This document shows positions 45,696 to 54,548 of a DNA stretch of 64,000 nucleotides, piece by piece. The DNA is taken from the NCBI RefSeq assembly GCF_000974445.1, contig NZ_BBOJ01000030.1, forward strand, positions 41,320 to 105,319. Direction: 5' to 3'. Source of the stretch: Lentzea aerocolonigenes. GTDB taxonomy: Bacteria; Actinomycetota; Actinomycetes; Mycobacteriales; Pseudonocardiaceae. The translations under genes and the position numbers were made by a program. Below the pieces are notes generated by a model that saw only the letters and a list, made by a program, of their open reading frames with translations, did not search any database and was not told the DNA's origin. Position 1 is the first letter of the stretch. The number at the start of each line of letters is the position of its first letter.

Positions 45696-48351
45696 GCACC
45701 TTGTCCAGTTCGTTCGTGAGGGCCGTGATGGCCTCGGGCACGCCGGCCGGGTTCGTGCCGCCGCCCTGGGCCAGGTCCGGCTTGCCACCACCGCGGGCGG
45801 CGATGGACGGGCCGAACACCGGCACGAGCTTGCCGGCGGCCAGGCCCAGGTCGCGGGCGGCGGCCGTGGTGGCGACCACGAAGCTCACCTTGTCACCGTC
45901 GACCGAGAACAGGGCCACCACGCCGGGCTTGTTGCCGAGTCGGTTGCGGACCTCGCCACCGAGCGTGCGCAGGTCGTTGCCCGACACGCCCTCCAGGCCG
46001 AGGGCCACCAGCGACAGACCGCGCACGTCCAGGGCCTTGTCGGCGAGCGACCCGGCGTTGCCGAGCAGCTGGGCGGCGCGGACCTTCTCGAGCTCCTTCT
46101 CGGCGGACTTCAGCCGCTCGACCAGGGACTCGATCCGCTCGGGCAGGCCCTCGGAGCCGACCTTCAGCATGTCGGAGAGGTTCTGCACGATGGCGCGTTC
46201 CTTGGCCAGGAACCGCATGGCCTCGATGCCGACGTAGGCCTCCAGGCGGCGCACGCCGGAACCGACCGAGGATTCACCCAGCAGGGTGATCGGGCCGATC
46301 TGCGACGAGTGCTCGACGTGGGTGCCACCGCACAGCTCACGCGACCACGGGCCACCGATCTCGATGACGCGCACGGTCTCGTCGTAGGTCTCGCCGAACA
46401 GGGCCACGGCACCCATGTCCTGGGCACCGGCCATGTCGGTGTAGACGATGCTGACCGGCAGGTCCTTGCGCACGGCGAGGTTCGAGACCTCCTCGATCTC
46501 GCTCTTGGCCTCGGCGGACAGACCACCGGTCCAGGCGAAGTCGAGCCGCAGGTAGCCGGGCTTGTTGTACGAACCGCTCTGCAGGGCCGACGGGCCGAGC
46601 ACCTGGCGCAGGGCGGCGTGCACGACGTGCGTGCCCGAGTGACCCTGACGGGCACCGACGCGCCACTCCGGGTCGACGCGGGCCTCGACGTGCTCGCCCT
46701 CGCTGATCTCACCGGACCGGACGCGCACCTGGTGCACCCACAGCTTGCGGGCGACCTTCTGCACGTCGAGGACCTCGAGCTCGGCGTTGCCCGTCACGAT
46801 CGTGCCGGCGTCGGACTCCTGGCCACCGGACTCGGCGTAGAGCGGCGTGCGGTCGAGGACGACCTCGACGATGTCGCCTTCCTTGGCCGACTTGATCCGC
46901 TGACCGTTCAGCACGATGCCGCGCAGCGTGGCCTCGGAGGCCAGCTCGGAGTACCCCGTGAACTCGGTCGGGCCCTGCTCCAGCAGCTCGCGGTACACGG
47001 ACTGGTCGCCGTGGCCGGTCTTCTTGCCGGCGGCGTCGGCCTTGGCGCGGGCGCGCTGCTCGGCCATCAGCTTGCGGAAACCGTCCTCGTCCACCGAAAG
47101 ACCGGCCTCGGAGGCCATCTCCAGCGTGAGGTCGATCGGGAAGCCGTACGTGTCGTGCAGCTGGAAGGCCTTGTCACCCGGCAGGGTGGCGCGGCCGTCC
47201 GACTTCACCTCGGCGGCGGCGTTCTCGAAGATCCGCGAACCGGCGTCGAGCGTGCGCAGGAACGTGTCCTCCTCGGCCTTGAGCACCTGCTGGATGCGGG
47301 CGAAACCGCTGACCAGCTCGGGGTAGGCCTCGCCCATCGAGTCGCGGACGACCTCGGCGAACTGCTGCAGCACCGGCTCGTTGACGCCCAGCAGGCGCGA
47401 CGAGCGGATGATGCGGCGCAGCAGGCGGCGCAGCACGTAGCCGCGAGCCTCGTTGCCGGGCGTGACCCCGTCGCCGACCAGCAGCACACCGCTGCGGGCG
47501 TGGTCGGCGATGACGCGGAACCGGACGTCGTCGACCTCGCTGGCGCCGTACTTGCGGCCGGACAGCTCCTCGGCCTTGTTGATGACGGCGCGCACGAGGT
47601 CGGTCTCGTAGACGTTGTCGACGCCCTGCAGCAGGTAGGCGACGCGCTCGACGCCCATGCCGGTGTCGATGTTCTTCGACGGCAGCTCGCCGAGGATCGG
47701 GTAGTCCTTCTTGGCGCCACCCTCACCGCGGATGTTCTGCATGAAGACGAGGTTCCAGATCTCCAGGTACCTGTCCTCGTCGACGATCGGGCCACCCTCC
47801 TCGCCGTACTCGGGGCCGCGGTCGTAGTAGATCTCCGAGCACGGGCCGCACGGGCCGGGCACGCCCATCGACCAGAAGTTGTCCTCGATGCCGCGGCGCT
47901 GGATGCGCTCGAGCGGCATGCCGGCGACCTTCTGCCACAGCTCGATGGCCTCGTCGTCGTCCAGGTAGACCGTCACCCAGATGCGCTCGGGGTCGAAGCC
48001 GTAGCCGCCCTCGTCCTGGGACTTGGTGATGAGCTCCCAGGCCAGGCGGATGGCGTCTTCCTTGAAGTAGTCGCCGAGCGAGAAGTTGCCGGCCATCTGG
48101 AAGAACGTCAGGTGGCGCGTGGTCTTGCCGACCTCGTCGATGTCCGGCGTGCGCACGCACTTCTGGATGCTCGTCATGCGCGGGGCGGGCGGCGGGGCCT
48201 CGCCGAGGAAGTACGGCTTGAACGGCACCATGCCGGCGTTGACGAACAGCAGGTTCGGGTCGTCGAGCAGGAGCGAGGCGCTGGGGATGTACTTGTGCCC
48301 GGCGTTCTCGAAGTGCTCGCGGAAACGCTTGATGATCTCGTGGGTCTGCAC
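45682..48351 (-). CDS. alaS: Alanyl-tRNA synthetase
   Basis: 889 aa. Class II catalytic core (SLLLDDPNLLFVNAGMVPFK, KCVRTPDIDEVGKTTRHLTF, FFQMAGNFSLGDYFKEDAI), tRNA-recognition domain, editing domain with the zinc ligands HSGTHVVHAALRQVLG and RELCGGTHVEHSSQIG, and the C-Ala end (FGPSIAARGGGKPDLAQGGG). GTG 48351 is the start. It heads the alaS-ruvX-mltG-aroE run. Confidence 0.98.
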   Translation of the reverse strand: MQTHEIIKRFREHFENAGHKYIPSASLLLDDPNLLFVNAGMVPFKPYFLGEAPPPAPRMTSIQKCVRTPDIDEVGKTTRHLTFFQMAGNFSLGDYFKEDAIRLAWELITKSQDEGGYGFDPERIWVTVYLDDDEAIELWQKVAGMPLERIQRRGIEDNFWSMGVPGPCGPCSEIYYDRGPEYGEEGGPIVDEDRYLEIWNLVFMQNIRGEGGAKKDYPILGELPSKNIDTGMGVERVAYLLQGVDNVYETDLVRAVINKAEELSGRKYGASEVDDVRFRVIADHARSGVLLVGDGVTPGNEARGYVLRRLLRRIIRSSRLLGVNEPVLQQFAEVVRDSMGEAYPELVSGFARIQQVLKAEEDTFLRTLDAGSRIFENAAAEVKSDGRATLPGDKAFQLHDTYGFPIDLTLEMASEAGLSVDEDGFRKLMAEQRARAKADAAGKKTGHGDQSVYRELLEQGPTEFTGYSELASEATLRGIVLNGQRIKSAKEGDIVEVVLDRTPLYAESGGQESDAGTIVTGNAELEVLDVQKVARKLWVHQVRVRSGEISEGEHVEARVDPEWRVGARQGHSGTHVVHAALRQVLGPSALQSGSYNKPGYLRLDFAWTGGLSAEAKSEIEEVSNLAVRKDLPVSIVYTDMAGAQDMGAVALFGETYDETVRVIEIGGPWSRELCGGTHVEHSSQIGPITLLGESSVGSGVRRLEAYVGIEAMRFLAKERAIVQNLSDMLKVGSEGLPERIESLVERLKSAEKELEKVRAAQLLGNAGSLADKALDVRGLSLVALGLEGVSGNDLRTLGGEVRNRLGNKPGVVALFSVDGDKVSFVVATTAAARDLGLAAGKLVPVFGPSIAARGGGKPDLAQGGGTNPAGVPEAITALTNELDKVLEQR

Positions 48352-48409
48352 GGGAATGTCCTTGCTATTTCAGAAAGTTGTCAGGGCGCACAAATGAGGC
48401 GAACGGTGC

Positions 48410-48679
48410 TCAGTGCTTTCCGTTCGCCCTGGGCGCTCGACGCCCCGGCGTGAAGCCCGTCTGACGTTCCACGGTCTCCTGCAACTCCTGTTCCCGTTCG
48501 GCCATGCCCGCGCGCACCTCGGCCCCGAAGGAACCGATCGCGCCGGCGAGCTCACGCAGGCCTTCACCCACGTTAGCGCCGATACCGGCGGGAGTCGCCT
48601 GCTTTGTGACCTCGGCGGCCTTCTTCGCGACGAAGAGACCGGCGGCGGCACCCAGTCCGAACCAGAAGAGGCGGCTCAT
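48410..48679 (-). CDS. Small membrane-associated protein upstream of alaS
   Basis: 89 aa. An N-terminal hydrophobic stretch (LFWFGLGAAAGLFVAKKAA) is followed by an amphipathic helix (LRELAGAIGSFGAEVRAGMA) and a basic tail. It matches, by size and place, the small unnamed genes found between the DUF948 gene and alaS in other actinobacteria. ATG 48679 overlaps the DUF948 gene stop by 4 bp, so the two are probably a unit. No function is known to me. Confidence 0.8.
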   Translation of the reverse strand: MSRLFWFGLGAAAGLFVAKKAAEVTKQATPAGIGANVGEGLRELAGAIGSFGAEVRAGMAEREQELQETVERQTGFTPGRRAPRANGKH

Positions 48680-49068
48680 CGCGAACCTCGCTTCGGACGG
48701 CGCTTGGCGTGCTTGTTCGGCTGCTCCGCGGCCTTGCGGCGGGCCTTGACGGCCTTGCTCACGCCGTAGGACAGCGCGGCGGCCTTGACCAGCGGACCGC
48801 CGAGCGTGGCGGTGAACAGGCTGGTGAGCGCGGAGACGTTGCCGGTGACGGCGCGCGCGTTCGCCGTGATGCCGTCGACGCGTTCGAGCTGCGTGTTCAC
48901 GTGCGTGAGCGTCGTGTTGGCCTCGGTGAACAACGGGTCCGTGTTCTCGTGTGCCTTGCGCATCGCGATCGTGGCCTCGTCGAAGAACCGTGCCGCCTTG
49001 ATCCCCACGAACACCAGCACGATCACGAGCAGCACGAAGGCACCGGCGGCGAGCCACCCTGGCGACAC
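48676..49068 (-). CDS. DUF948-type membrane protein
   Basis: 130 aa. One N-terminal membrane helix (WLAAGAFVLLVIVLVFVGIK), then a long helix that could form a coiled coil (TEANTTLTHVNTQLERVDGI) and a basic C-terminus (KAARRK-like, ending KHAKRRPKRGSR). DUF948 proteins resemble general-stress proteins such as YtxG, but their role is unknown. First of the pair ahead of alaS; GTG start. Confidence 0.83.
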   Translation of the reverse strand: MSPGWLAAGAFVLLVIVLVFVGIKAARFFDEATIAMRKAHENTDPLFTEANTTLTHVNTQLERVDGITANARAVTGNVSALTSLFTATLGGPLVKAAALSYGVSKAVKARRKAAEQPNKHAKRRPKRGSR

Positions 49069-49161
49069 AGATCCTCCTGGTGAACAGGCGTTCAGGCTTG
49101 GTTGCGGGTGAGATTACCGGGTGGGTCCGACACTCAGCCGATCGGCACCTTCAGTTGATCT

Positions 49162-49656
49162 TCAACGGCCCGTGGCGCCGTCGATCTGCTCCCGGAGGAT
49201 GTCGGCGTGGCCCGCGTGCCGGGCGGTCTCGGTGGTCATGTGCGCGAGGATCCAGCGCAGCGACATGCGGTTGCCGTCGATCGGAATCGCCATGAGCGCC
49301 TCGGGCCCGCCGGCGTTCTCGATGGCCCGGTCACTGTCGGCGATGGCCGCGCGGTAGCCCTCGATCACCTCGTCGGCGGACGTGGTGGCGGGCACGGCCA
49401 TGCCGAGCTCCTCCTCCTCGTCCCAGTGGTCGCCACCGAGGTGGTGGTAGAACCACATGCGCTCGGCCTCGGTGAGGTGCTGGACCAGGCCGAGGATCGA
49501 CGTCCCGCTAGCGACCAGCGACTGGCGCAGCTGCTCCTCGGTGAGCCCCTCCGCCTTCTTCAGCACGCAGTGGCGCTGGAACTTCAGGAACGCGTGCGCG
49601 ACGTCGAGCTCGTCGGTGTCCACGCGCGGCACCGGCTCGCGCTGGGTCTCGAACAT
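49162..49656 (-). CDS. DinB-family protein (DUF664, mycothiol-type)
   Basis: 164 aa, four-helix bundle. Metal His positions are in ILGLVQHLTEAERMWFYHHL and HMTTETARHAGHADILREQI, which is the DUF664 signature. ATG 49656 gives the usual start; the frame is open 16 codons further but without a good site. These proteins are thought to be mycothiol- or bacillithiol-dependent transferases; the substrate is unknown. Confidence 0.85.
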   Translation of the reverse strand: MFETQREPVPRVDTDELDVAHAFLKFQRHCVLKKAEGLTEEQLRQSLVASGTSILGLVQHLTEAERMWFYHHLGGDHWDEEEELGMAVPATTSADEVIEGYRAAIADSDRAIENAGGPEALMAIPIDGNRMSLRWILAHMTTETARHAGHADILREQIDGATGR

Positions 49657-49776
49657 GACCCGAACGTACGGGAAACCACCGGCAATCCAAATGAAACGGA
49701 CCACTCATTGACTCGCGACCGTCACTGCCTGTGAAATACCCGTCACACAGGGCTTGACACCGGCGGTGCCGCCCGT

Positions 49777-49795
49777 TGAAGTAAGGCAACCCTAA
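49777..49795 (+). promoter_or_regulatory. Iron box (IdeR/DmdR-type operator) before the siderophore acyltransferase
   Basis: tgaagtaaggcaaccctaa matches 14 of 19 positions of the IdeR consensus TTAGGTTAGGCTAACCTAA. It ends 14 bp before the GTG start. A ttgaca hexamer at 49754-49759 places the box over the expected -10 region, so iron-bound repressor would block the promoter. Confidence 0.7.
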
Positions 49796-49809
49796 GTCTG
49801 GAGGCCGGA

Positions 49810-50388
49810 GTGAAGCCGGTGTCGCACCTGGACTCCTACCGCAGGCACGCCACGGCGGGCGCGCCGCCGGTCCCGGAGCTCACCGCCCCGTGGGAGGCCC
49901 GCCTCCCCCGGCCGGACGGCTACGACCTGCACCTCGTCCACCGCTGGAACTCCGCACCGCACGTCGCGGCGTTCTCGCGGCAGGCGTGGCCCCTGCCGCG
50001 CTGGGAGGAGCAGCTGCGGACGCACCTCGGCGGCGACGACGTCCGGCCGTTGCTGATCAGCTGGCACGGCCGCCCGGTGATCTACGCGGAGGTCTACCGG
50101 GCGGCCCGCGCGGCCGTCGCCCGGTGCTACCAGGCGCGACCGCACGACCTCGGGCTGAACGTCGCGGTCGGCGAGCTGGCGATGACCGACCAGGGCCTGG
50201 TGCGGTCGCTGCTCCCCCGGCTCACCGACGCGTTGTTCGAGGCCGACCCGCACTGCACGCGGATCGTGGTGGAACCGGACGTGCGCAACGCACGCGCCAT
50301 CAGGTCGTTCGAGGCCGGCGGGTTCATGGCCGCGGACGAGGTCATGCTGCCGAACAAGCTCGCACTGCTGATGGTCTGCAAACGCTAA
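49810..50388 (+). CDS. GNAT acyltransferase of the siderophore biosynthesis type (IucB/RhbD/MbtK-like)
   Basis: 192 aa. Such enzymes acylate N-hydroxylysine or related amines in hydroxamate siderophores. Family motifs: FSRQAWPLPRWEEQLRTHLG, PLLISWHGRPVIYAEVYRAA, GLNVAVGELAMTDQGLVRSL and the final VVEPDVRNARAIRSFEAGGF. GTG 49810 follows ctggaggccgga. An iron box lies in its promoter, which supports the siderophore role. No synthetase or hydroxylase gene is next to it, so its partners must be elsewhere. It overlaps the convergent gene by 4 bp. Confidence 0.88.
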   Translation: MKPVSHLDSYRRHATAGAPPVPELTAPWEARLPRPDGYDLHLVHRWNSAPHVAAFSRQAWPLPRWEEQLRTHLGGDDVRPLLISWHGRPVIYAEVYRAARAAVARCYQARPHDLGLNVAVGELAMTDQGLVRSLLPRLTDALFEADPHCTRIVVEPDVRNARAIRSFEAGGFMAADEVMLPNKLALLMVCKR

Positions 50389-51020
50389 AAAGCCGTGATG
50401 TCCTGCGGTGCGCGTTCCTTGCGGCTGAGCGCGCGCACCAGGTCGATCGCCTTGTGCCGGTTGAGCGACATGCGGGTCAGCAGGTCGATCGCCGTCTCGT
50501 TGACGCGGCGCGGGAACTCCGGCGTGTCCACCCCGACGCTCACCGCGAGGTCGTCGGCGTGCACGACCAGCTCCATCACGCGGCTGACCAGGTACTCGTC
50601 CAGCGCGACGGCCCACGGGCCCCAGTGCGGCATGCGGACGCCGCGGTTCTCCGCGCCGGGCAACGTCTTCTCGAGTTCGTCGAGCGTCTGCTCGACACGC
50701 GCGCACAGCGCTTCCGGGCCCTCCGCCGCGAGTTTCTCGCCACCCGCCCGGATGTTGGTGTGCATCTCCGAGTCGATGTCGAGCTCCGTCCAGTTCGCCC
50801 GCTTGTAGTGCTCCATCAGCGGAACGACCTCCTCGTCGCCGAGGGGCAGGGCGAGCATCGCCGGCAACGGCAACGCCTGGTAACCGAGGTGACCCGCGAG
50901 CCCGCTGACGCGGTACTCGGCCAGCGCGCTGGGCTCGGTCCACTGCGCGGCCACCTGAGGGTCCCGCAGGAGGTCGAGGGCGATGCGGGCGGAGGTCAGA
51001 AAGTCGTCCCTGATCGTCAC
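50385..51020 (-). CDS. Maleylpyruvate isomerase-type, mycothiol-dependent DinB-like protein
   Basis: 211 aa. The N-terminal metal-binding region reads VSGLAGHLGYQALPLPAMLA and the second half LVSRVMELVVHADDLAVSVG, the E-x-x-x-H-x-x-D form usual in this actinobacterial family. Members use mycothiol as cofactor; only a few have known substrates (maleylpyruvate). No aromatic catabolism genes are near, so the true substrate is open. It is 19 bp downstream of the RidA stop on the same strand. Confidence 0.82.
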   Translation of the reverse strand: MTIRDDFLTSARIALDLLRDPQVAAQWTEPSALAEYRVSGLAGHLGYQALPLPAMLALPLGDEEVVPLMEHYKRANWTELDIDSEMHTNIRAGGEKLAAEGPEALCARVEQTLDELEKTLPGAENRGVRMPHWGPWAVALDEYLVSRVMELVVHADDLAVSVGVDTPEFPRRVNETAIDLLTRMSLNRHKAIDLVRALSRKERAPQDITAF

Positions 51021-51039
51021 GTCGCCGAACGTACTCGGC

Positions 51040-51426
51040 TCACCCGGCGGCGATCACCTCGATTTCGACCAGCCAGTCGCTGACCAGCGTGGTGGCGACG
51101 ATCGCGGTGGTCGGCACGGGCCGGCCACCCAGCGCCTCGACGCGTGCGGCGGCGTTGGCCTCCGCGTACGAGGAGTCGCGCAGGTAGCTGGTCAGCCGGA
51201 CGATGTTGGCGACGGTCATGCCCGCGGAGGCGAGGATCGTGCGGATGTTCGACCAGATCAGGTCGAGCTGCTCGGCCAGGTCGGCGCCTGGCCTGCCCGC
51301 CGGGTCGAGACCCATGGTCCCGGCGACGAACAACAGCCGTGAGGCGCCGCGGACTTCCATGGCGTGCACGTAGTCGTCGGAGGCCGGGTACACGCCGTCG
51401 GCAGGGTTGTGCGGCACGAGTTCCAT
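51040..51426 (-). CDS. RidA/YjgF-family protein
   Basis: 128 aa. RidA proteins hydrolyse reactive enamine/imine intermediates. Motifs: LLFVAGTMGLDPAGRPGADL, NIRTILASAGMTVANIVRLT and RPVPTTAIVATTLVSDWLVE. The catalytic arginine (RxxxxA near the end, here in GGRPVPTTA) is present. ATG 51426 is chosen over the longer frame, which enters rarA. It sits after rarA and before the DinB-like gene. Confidence 0.85.
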   Translation of the reverse strand: MELVPHNPADGVYPASDDYVHAMEVRGASRLLFVAGTMGLDPAGRPGADLAEQLDLIWSNIRTILASAGMTVANIVRLTSYLRDSSYAEANAAARVEALGGRPVPTTAIVATTLVSDWLVEIEVIAAG

Positions 51427-51467
51427 GAGGCGATCATGCGACACGGCCTCAACCGAAATACCGGCTC

Positions 51468-52817
51468 TCACTCGCCCCTGATCACCCGGCGCAACCGCGG
51501 CAACCGCTCGGCGACCGCCCGTTCGGCACCCCGCCCGGTCGGCTCGTAGTAGTCGCGGCCCACCAGGTCGTCCGGCGCGTACTGCTGCGTGAGCACGCCC
51601 TCCGGAACGTCGTGCGGGTACCGGTATCCCTGCGCGTTCCCCAGTTTCGCCGCGCCCGCGTAGTGCCCGTCGCGCAGATGCGCCGGCACGGCACCGATAG
51701 CGCCCTTGCGCACGTCCGACATCGCCGCGTTGATCGCCGTCGTGACAGCGTTCGACTTCGGCGCCGTGGCGAGGTGGATCGTGGCCTGCGCGAGGTTCAG
51801 CGCGCACTCCGGCAACCCGATCAGCTGCACGGCCTGCGCCGCCGCCACGCACGTCTGCAGGGCGGTCGGGTCGGCCATGCCGATGTCCTCGCTGGCGTGG
51901 ATCACCAGCCGCCGCGCGATGAACCGCGGGTCCTCGCCCGCCTCGATCATCCGCGCCAGGTAGTGCAGCGCGGCGTCCACATCGGACCCGCGGATCGACT
52001 TGATGAACGCCGAAGTCACGTCGTAGTGCTGGTCGCCGTCGCGGTCGTACCGCACCGCCGCCTTGTCCACGGTGGACTCCAGCAGCTCCAGCGTGATCAC
52101 GCCGGAGTTCGACGCCACCGCCGAGTCCGCCGCCGCCTCCAGCGCCGTCAGCGACCGGCGCGCGTCCCCGCCCGCCAGCCGGATCAGGTGGTCCTCGGCC
52201 TCGGGCTCCAGCACCACGGACCCGCCCAGCCCGCGCTCGTCCGACACGGCGCGGCGGATCACCGCGCGCACGCCGTCGTCCGTCAGCGACTTGAGCTGCA
52301 ACACCAGCGACCGCGACAGCAGCGGCGACACCACCGAGAAGAACGGGTTCTCCGTGGTGGCCGCGACGAGCAGCACGATCCGGTCCTCGACGGCCCCCAG
52401 CAACGCGTCCTGCTGGGTCTTGGAGAACCGGTGCACCTCGTCGATGAACAGCACGGTCGACTCGCCGGACCGCACCAGGCGCCGGCGGGCCTCGTCGATG
52501 ACCGCCCGCACCTCCTTGACGCCCGCCGACAACGCCGACAGCGCCACGAACCGGCGCCCGGTCGCCTTCGACACGAGCGTCGCGAGGGTCGTCTTGCCGG
52601 TGCCGGGAGGGCCGTAGAGCATCACGGACGCGGGAGTGGCGCCCTCGACGAGACGGCGCAGCGGCGCGCCCGGCCCGAGCAGGTGGTCCTGGCCGACGAC
52701 CTCGTCCAGCACCGCCGGACGCATCCGCACGGCCAGCGGGGCGTTGGCCGCGATGCGCTCGGCCTTCTCCTCGTCGGTCGCGCCGAAGAGGCCCTCGTCG
52801 AACAGACCTTCGCTCAT
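51468..52817 (-). CDS. rarA: Replication-associated recombination protein A (MgsA AAA ATPase)
   Basis: 449 aa clamp-loader-like ATPase active at stalled forks. Walker A in VMLYGPPGTGKTTLATLV, Walker B in STVLFIDEVHRFSKTQQDAL, sensor 1 in VAATTENPFFSVVSPLLSRS and the tetramerisation end DVPEGVLTQQYAPDDLVGRD. ATG 52817 is used; the frame is open another 1.6 kb but upstream residues are not protein-like. It is divergent from the uridine-kinase-like gene. Confidence 0.95.
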   Translation of the reverse strand: MSEGLFDEGLFGATDEEKAERIAANAPLAVRMRPAVLDEVVGQDHLLGPGAPLRRLVEGATPASVMLYGPPGTGKTTLATLVSKATGRRFVALSALSAGVKEVRAVIDEARRRLVRSGESTVLFIDEVHRFSKTQQDALLGAVEDRIVLLVAATTENPFFSVVSPLLSRSLVLQLKSLTDDGVRAVIRRAVSDERGLGGSVVLEPEAEDHLIRLAGGDARRSLTALEAAADSAVASNSGVITLELLESTVDKAAVRYDRDGDQHYDVTSAFIKSIRGSDVDAALHYLARMIEAGEDPRFIARRLVIHASEDIGMADPTALQTCVAAAQAVQLIGLPECALNLAQATIHLATAPKSNAVTTAINAAMSDVRKGAIGAVPAHLRDGHYAGAAKLGNAQGYRYPHDVPEGVLTQQYAPDDLVGRDYYEPTGRGAERAVAERLPRLRRVIRGE

Positions 52818-52916
52818 GCGTTCGAGCCTAGCGCCTGCTTCGCGGGTCCACGTTCGCGACAGCCGGGGCCTGAGGCGGCCCCTGGGGGCGCTGGTCGTGT
52901 GCGAGGATTGCGTTCC

Positions 52917-53495
52917 GTGCCCATCCCCCGTGCCGTGCTCCTCGCCGGTCCCTCCGGCTCCGGCAAGTCGACCCTCGCCGCCCACCTCGGCTGGCCGGTG
53001 CTGCGCCTGGACGACTTCTACCGCGACGGCGACGACCCGCTGCTGCCGAAGGACGAGCACGGCCGCGCGGACTGGGACGCCGTGAACTCCTGGAACGCGG
53101 ACAAGGCGTTGCAGGCCGTCATCGAGCTCTCCGAGAACGGCAAGGTCGAGGCACCGGTCTACTCGATCAGCGAGGACCGCGCGGTCGGCACGCAGACGAT
53201 CGAGCTGGGCGACGCACCCGCGTTCATCGCGGAAGGCCTGTTCGCGGACCTGCTGGTCCAGGGCGCGAAGGACGCGGGCGTGCTCCGGGACGCCATCGTG
53301 CTCGCGCCGAGCCCTCCGGTCACGTTCGTCCGCCGGTTCGCCAGGGACGTCGCGGAGGCGCGCAAGCCCGTCCCGACGCTGATCAGGCGCGGTCTGCGGC
53401 TGATGCGCGAGCAGCCTCAGGTCGTGCGGCGCTGCGTCGACGCGGGCATGCGCCGCACCACCCCTTCGAAGGCCAGGGCTGACCTGTCCGTGTGA
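52917..53495 (+). CDS. Uridine kinase-like P-loop kinase
   Basis: 192 aa. The P-loop is AVLLAGPSGSGKSTLAAHLG, followed by VLRLDDFYRDGDDPLLPKDE and WDAVNSWNADKALQAVIEL, the pattern of uridine kinase/phosphoribulokinase-like proteins. APSPPVTFVRRFARDVAEAR forms the lid. GTG 52917 is the start. The exact substrate is inferred from family only. Confidence 0.86.
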   Translation: MPIPRAVLLAGPSGSGKSTLAAHLGWPVLRLDDFYRDGDDPLLPKDEHGRADWDAVNSWNADKALQAVIELSENGKVEAPVYSISEDRAVGTQTIELGDAPAFIAEGLFADLLVQGAKDAGVLRDAIVLAPSPPVTFVRRFARDVAEARKPVPTLIRRGLRLMREQPQVVRRCVDAGMRRTTPSKARADLSV

Positions 53496-53543
53496 GGCCT
53501 GTGACCACGGGTACCCGAAGCGCACGCGAGTTGAGGAGTTCCG

Positions 53544-54548
53544 GTGCGCAAAGACCTGGTGGTCGTCGGCGCCTCCGCGGGAGGTGTCGAAGCGCTGCGA
53601 CAACTGGTGGCCGCGCTGCCGAGGGATCTGCCCGCCGCGGTGGTCGTCGTCCTGCACATGCCCGCGGGTGGTTCGTCGGCGCTCCCGGCGATCCTCGCCC
53701 GCAGCGGCCCGTTGCCCACGGCGACCGCACAGGACGGCGCCGACCTGCGCAACGCCCACGTCTACGTCGCACGTCCCGACCACCACGTCGTGGTGCAGGA
53801 CGGCGTGCTGCGCCTCTCCAGAGGTCCGACCGAGAACGGCCACCGGCCGGCCATCAACACGTTGTTCCGCTCCGCCGCACTCGCGAGAGGTTCTTCGGTG
53901 ATCGGCGTGATCCTGTCCGGAGCGCTCGACGACGGCACCGCGGGCATGGCCGCGATCAAGAGCCGGGGTGGCCTCGCGGTCGTGCAGGACCCCGCCGACG
54001 CGATCTACCCCGGCATGCCGGAGAGCGTGCTGCAGCACGTCGAGGTCGACCACGTCCTGCCGGTGGTGCGGATCGGTCCGTTGCTGGCCCGCCTCGCCGG
54101 GCAGCACGCGGACGCGATCGCCCCGGAACCGGCGTCCGACACACTCCTCACGGAGGTTGCCGTGTCCCAAGACGACTCCGGAGCGGCGTACGGTGACATC
54201 CCGCGGATCGGCTCCCCCACGAACTTCACCTGTCCTGACTGCTCCGGTTCTCTCGTGGAGATTCCCGGTGAAGGCGTTCAGTACCGCTGTCTGGTCGGGC
54301 ACGCCTGGACGGCGGACGCACTCATGGACGCATACGGTGGCACCCTGGAACGCGCGATGTGGACGGCGTTGCGCACCCTCGACGAGAAGGCCTCCCTCGC
54401 TCACCGGATGGTCGGCGTGTCGCGGGGCGCCGGCCGGGAGCTGGTGGCCGAACGGTACGTCCGGCAGGAGGAAGAAGCGCTGGCCGCGGCCGACGTCCTC
54501 CGCAAGTACCTGCTGCGAGGCGGCGTGCGTGAGGAGACCGGGGCATGA
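53544..54548 (+). CDS. CheB-type protein-glutamate methylesterase without receiver domain
   Basis: 334 aa. The CheB catalytic triad is present: Ser in VVVGASAGGVEALRQLVAAL, His in VVVVLHMPAGGSSALPAI and Asp in VILSGALDDGTAGMAAI. There is no N-terminal receiver. After about residue 225 comes a zinc-ribbon-like stretch (FTCPDCSGSLVEI then YRCLVGHAW) and a helical end. GTG 53544 follows ttgaggagttccg. Its stop overlaps the STAS-HATPase gene, and CheR-PAS follows. No methyl-accepting receptor is in view, so its target is unknown. Confidence 0.9.
   Translation: MRKDLVVVGASAGGVEALRQLVAALPRDLPAAVVVVLHMPAGGSSALPAILARSGPLPTATAQDGADLRNAHVYVARPDHHVVVQDGVLRLSRGPTENGHRPAINTLFRSAALARGSSVIGVILSGALDDGTAGMAAIKSRGGLAVVQDPADAIYPGMPESVLQHVEVDHVLPVVRIGPLLARLAGQHADAIAPEPASDTLLTEVAVSQDDSGAAYGDIPRIGSPTNFTCPDCSGSLVEIPGEGVQYRCLVGHAWTADALMDAYGGTLERAMWTALRTLDEKASLAHRMVGVSRGAGRELVAERYVRQEEEALAAADVLRKYLLRGGVREETGA

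Noticed and set aside
44233..48453. A 1406-codon open frame on the plus strand
   Set aside because: It is the reverse strand of alaS, ruvX and mltG. High third-position GC leaves antisense frames without stops, and the translation has no recognisable domain.
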